The notes beneath the pieces were generated by a model. That model was not told the DNA's origin. It searched no databases and saw nothing but the letters and a program-made list of their open reading frames with translations. Source: Akkermansiaceae bacterium UBA4145 (GTDB lineage Bacteria > Verrucomicrobiota > Verrucomicrobiia > Verrucomicrobiales > Akkermansiaceae). Taken from it: DNA of 14,813 bases. Positions 13,795 through 14,813 of this stretch are shown here, in pieces (position 1 is the first letter of the stretch; every line of letters starts with the position of its first letter). The stretch spans positions 2,375 through 17,187 of the forward strand of contig DFWB01000058.1 of NCBI GenBank assembly GCA_002380675.1, written 5' to 3'. Position numbers and translations under genes: made by a program.

Positions 13795-14813
13795 ATGTCC
13801 CGAAACCGTAAAAGGTCAGCTCGTCTGCCACTCGATTATCGAGGGGTAATTCTTGGATTTGGTCTGTTGGTGGTGGGAGTATTCGGACTTCTTGTCCTGC
13901 TTACGCCACTGGGAGGGAAGGTGAAGAACGGTCTTGGAGAAATCGTGAGGAAAAGATCAGCTGCGGTTGAAAAAAATAACGGAGGGGAGGCGTTGATGAA
14001 GAGAGGACCAGAAGAGTCACTCTCCCCGCTCGAGTCGGATCCCGATCCAAGGTTTCCCCGTGGAACTCTTCGGCCTCTCTCCGACACGAATATCAGGAGT
14101 CTTTCGAAAGGGATTAATCTGAAAGTTGTGTTCGATGCAGAAGAGGGGGAGCTGGCATCTATGGAACGGGATGACGGGGACTCCTATCTTGCTGAGTATT
14201 CCCTGAAAGTGCGTATGCCTCGCCCGGCGACGTCACTGTCAGAAGTAGCACTGACAAGTCCCCACCTCATGGAGCTCTTTCCGGGGTTAAGAGACATGAT
14301 TCCACAAGGAAAGGTCTCGGCTTGGTATCGCCAATTGTATGCGAATAAATCTGCCAGAATCAAAAGTGACATAGGTCGATTGAGTGAGATCCTCAGCAGG
14401 CATAATTTTTACGATTGCGAAACGATTTTGAACCTGCGTTCGGAGGCAACCGGGCAGCGACTCTTCATGATGCAGGCTGAGATGGATGTCGTTTCTGATG
14501 GATCGGATGGGGATAGGCTGCCCCAGATGCCAGATGCGATTGTTAACTCAACAAACTATCAGCCATTCACCAGTTATCGATGGAGGAAAACAGGATCTAC
14601 GCCTAATCCAATGATTGCGGGCTGGGAGACTAGGATCGGCAATGCCAAAAAGGAGCTGGAAGATCCCTCGGTGGGAAAGGATCGCGCTGCTTGGTTAAGG
14701 AGCAGGATGAAGATGCTGGAGGCAGGTGTCGCGGATATGAAATTCGCGAGCTTTCTGATTGCTGAGTATGACCCATTCATTGTTATTCCAACAAATATAG
14801 TGAAAGATCGACG
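13795..14813 (+). CDS. Membrane-anchored protein, possibly GH75-like, C-terminus cut by window edge
   Basis: An open frame of 339 codons from the ATG at 13795 to the window end with no stop. The N-terminus is basic (MSRNRKRSARLPLDYR) and is followed by one strong membrane helix at about 18-37, so the rest is probably periplasmic. A charged linker (about 41-100) leads into a mixed domain with VSDGSDGDRLP (233-243), YQPFTSYRWRK (255-265), a helical hairpin (about 275-315) and EYDPFIVIP (324-332). This order resembles a family I recall from Verrucomicrobiota in which a GH75 chitosanase-like domain follows the DPFIVxP segment. The catalytic Asp and Glu of that family would lie beyond the edge, so the assignment is tentative. 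It sits 12 nt after the dehydrogenase gene, at the end of the PBP2 cluster seen here. Confidence 0.7.
   Translation, partial: MSRNRKRSARLPLDYRGVILGFGLLVVGVFGLLVLLTPLGGKVKNGLGEIVRKRSAAVEKNNGGEALMKRGPEESLSPLESDPDPRFPRGTLRPLSDTNIRSLSKGINLKVVFDAEEGELASMERDDGDSYLAEYSLKVRMPRPATSLSEVALTSPHLMELFPGLRDMIPQGKVSAWYRQLYANKSARIKSDIGRLSEILSRHNFYDCETILNLRSEATGQRLFMMQAEMDVVSDGSDGDRLPQMPDAIVNSTNYQPFTSYRWRKTGSTPNPMIAGWETRIGNAKKELEDPSVGKDRAAWLRSRMKMLEAGVADMKFASFLIAEYDPFIVIPTNIVKDR

Noticed and set aside
1..14813. Defence system, CRISPR, prophage or mobile element
   Set aside because: No transposase, integrase, nuclease, phage structural gene, spacer array or flanking repeats were seen.

Overview
The window most likely comes from a member of the Verrucomicrobiota (PVC group). 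This rests on a secreted giant protein that combines cadherin-like repeats, lamin-tail-like (LTD) domains and a CotH kinase-like domain, on a DUF6941 protein, and on a membrane protein resembling a verrucomicrobial GH75-like family. It is a judgement from recognised protein types; I could not run a search. All genes are ordinary chromosomal genes. I see no tRNA, rRNA, CRISPR array, insertion sequence, prophage or toxin-antitoxin pair.

Layout. Positions 1-2116 (minus strand) hold a two-gene unit: a Ste24-type M48 membrane metallopeptidase (839-2116), then a membrane-associated helical protein that runs off the left edge. Its GTG start overlaps the protease stop by 4 nt. Positions 2117-2459 are a 343-nt divergent intergenic region. 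Positions 2460-10268 (plus strand) encode one 2602-residue secreted multidomain protein. It has seven cadherin-like repeats, two of them split by inserted beta-sandwich modules, then four LTD domains flanking a CotH-like domain, a PKD-like domain and a C-terminal domain of the kind common in verrucomicrobial secreted proteins. From 10373 to the right edge (plus strand) there is a compact cluster: a PBP2-type transpeptidase (10373-12439), a DUF6941 protein (12503-12940), a short-chain dehydrogenase (12961-13782) and a truncated membrane-anchored protein (13795 onward). Gaps are 63, 20 and 12 nt, so co-transcription is plausible.

How they may fit together. Most genes point to the cell envelope: protease quality control, a very large surface or secreted protein, a peptidoglycan transpeptidase and a possible polysaccharide-hydrolase-like membrane protein. 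The giant gene has its own upstream region and is 104 nt ahead of the PBP2 gene, so its link to the downstream cluster is uncertain. I did not find a clearly new system. The most unusual feature is the nested domain architecture of the giant protein, where homologous modules are inserted at the same point of two different cadherin-like repeats, together with its atypical CotH active-site motifs. Secondary points are a G8 tract early in the PBP2 gene and an acidic repetitive tail on PBP2.
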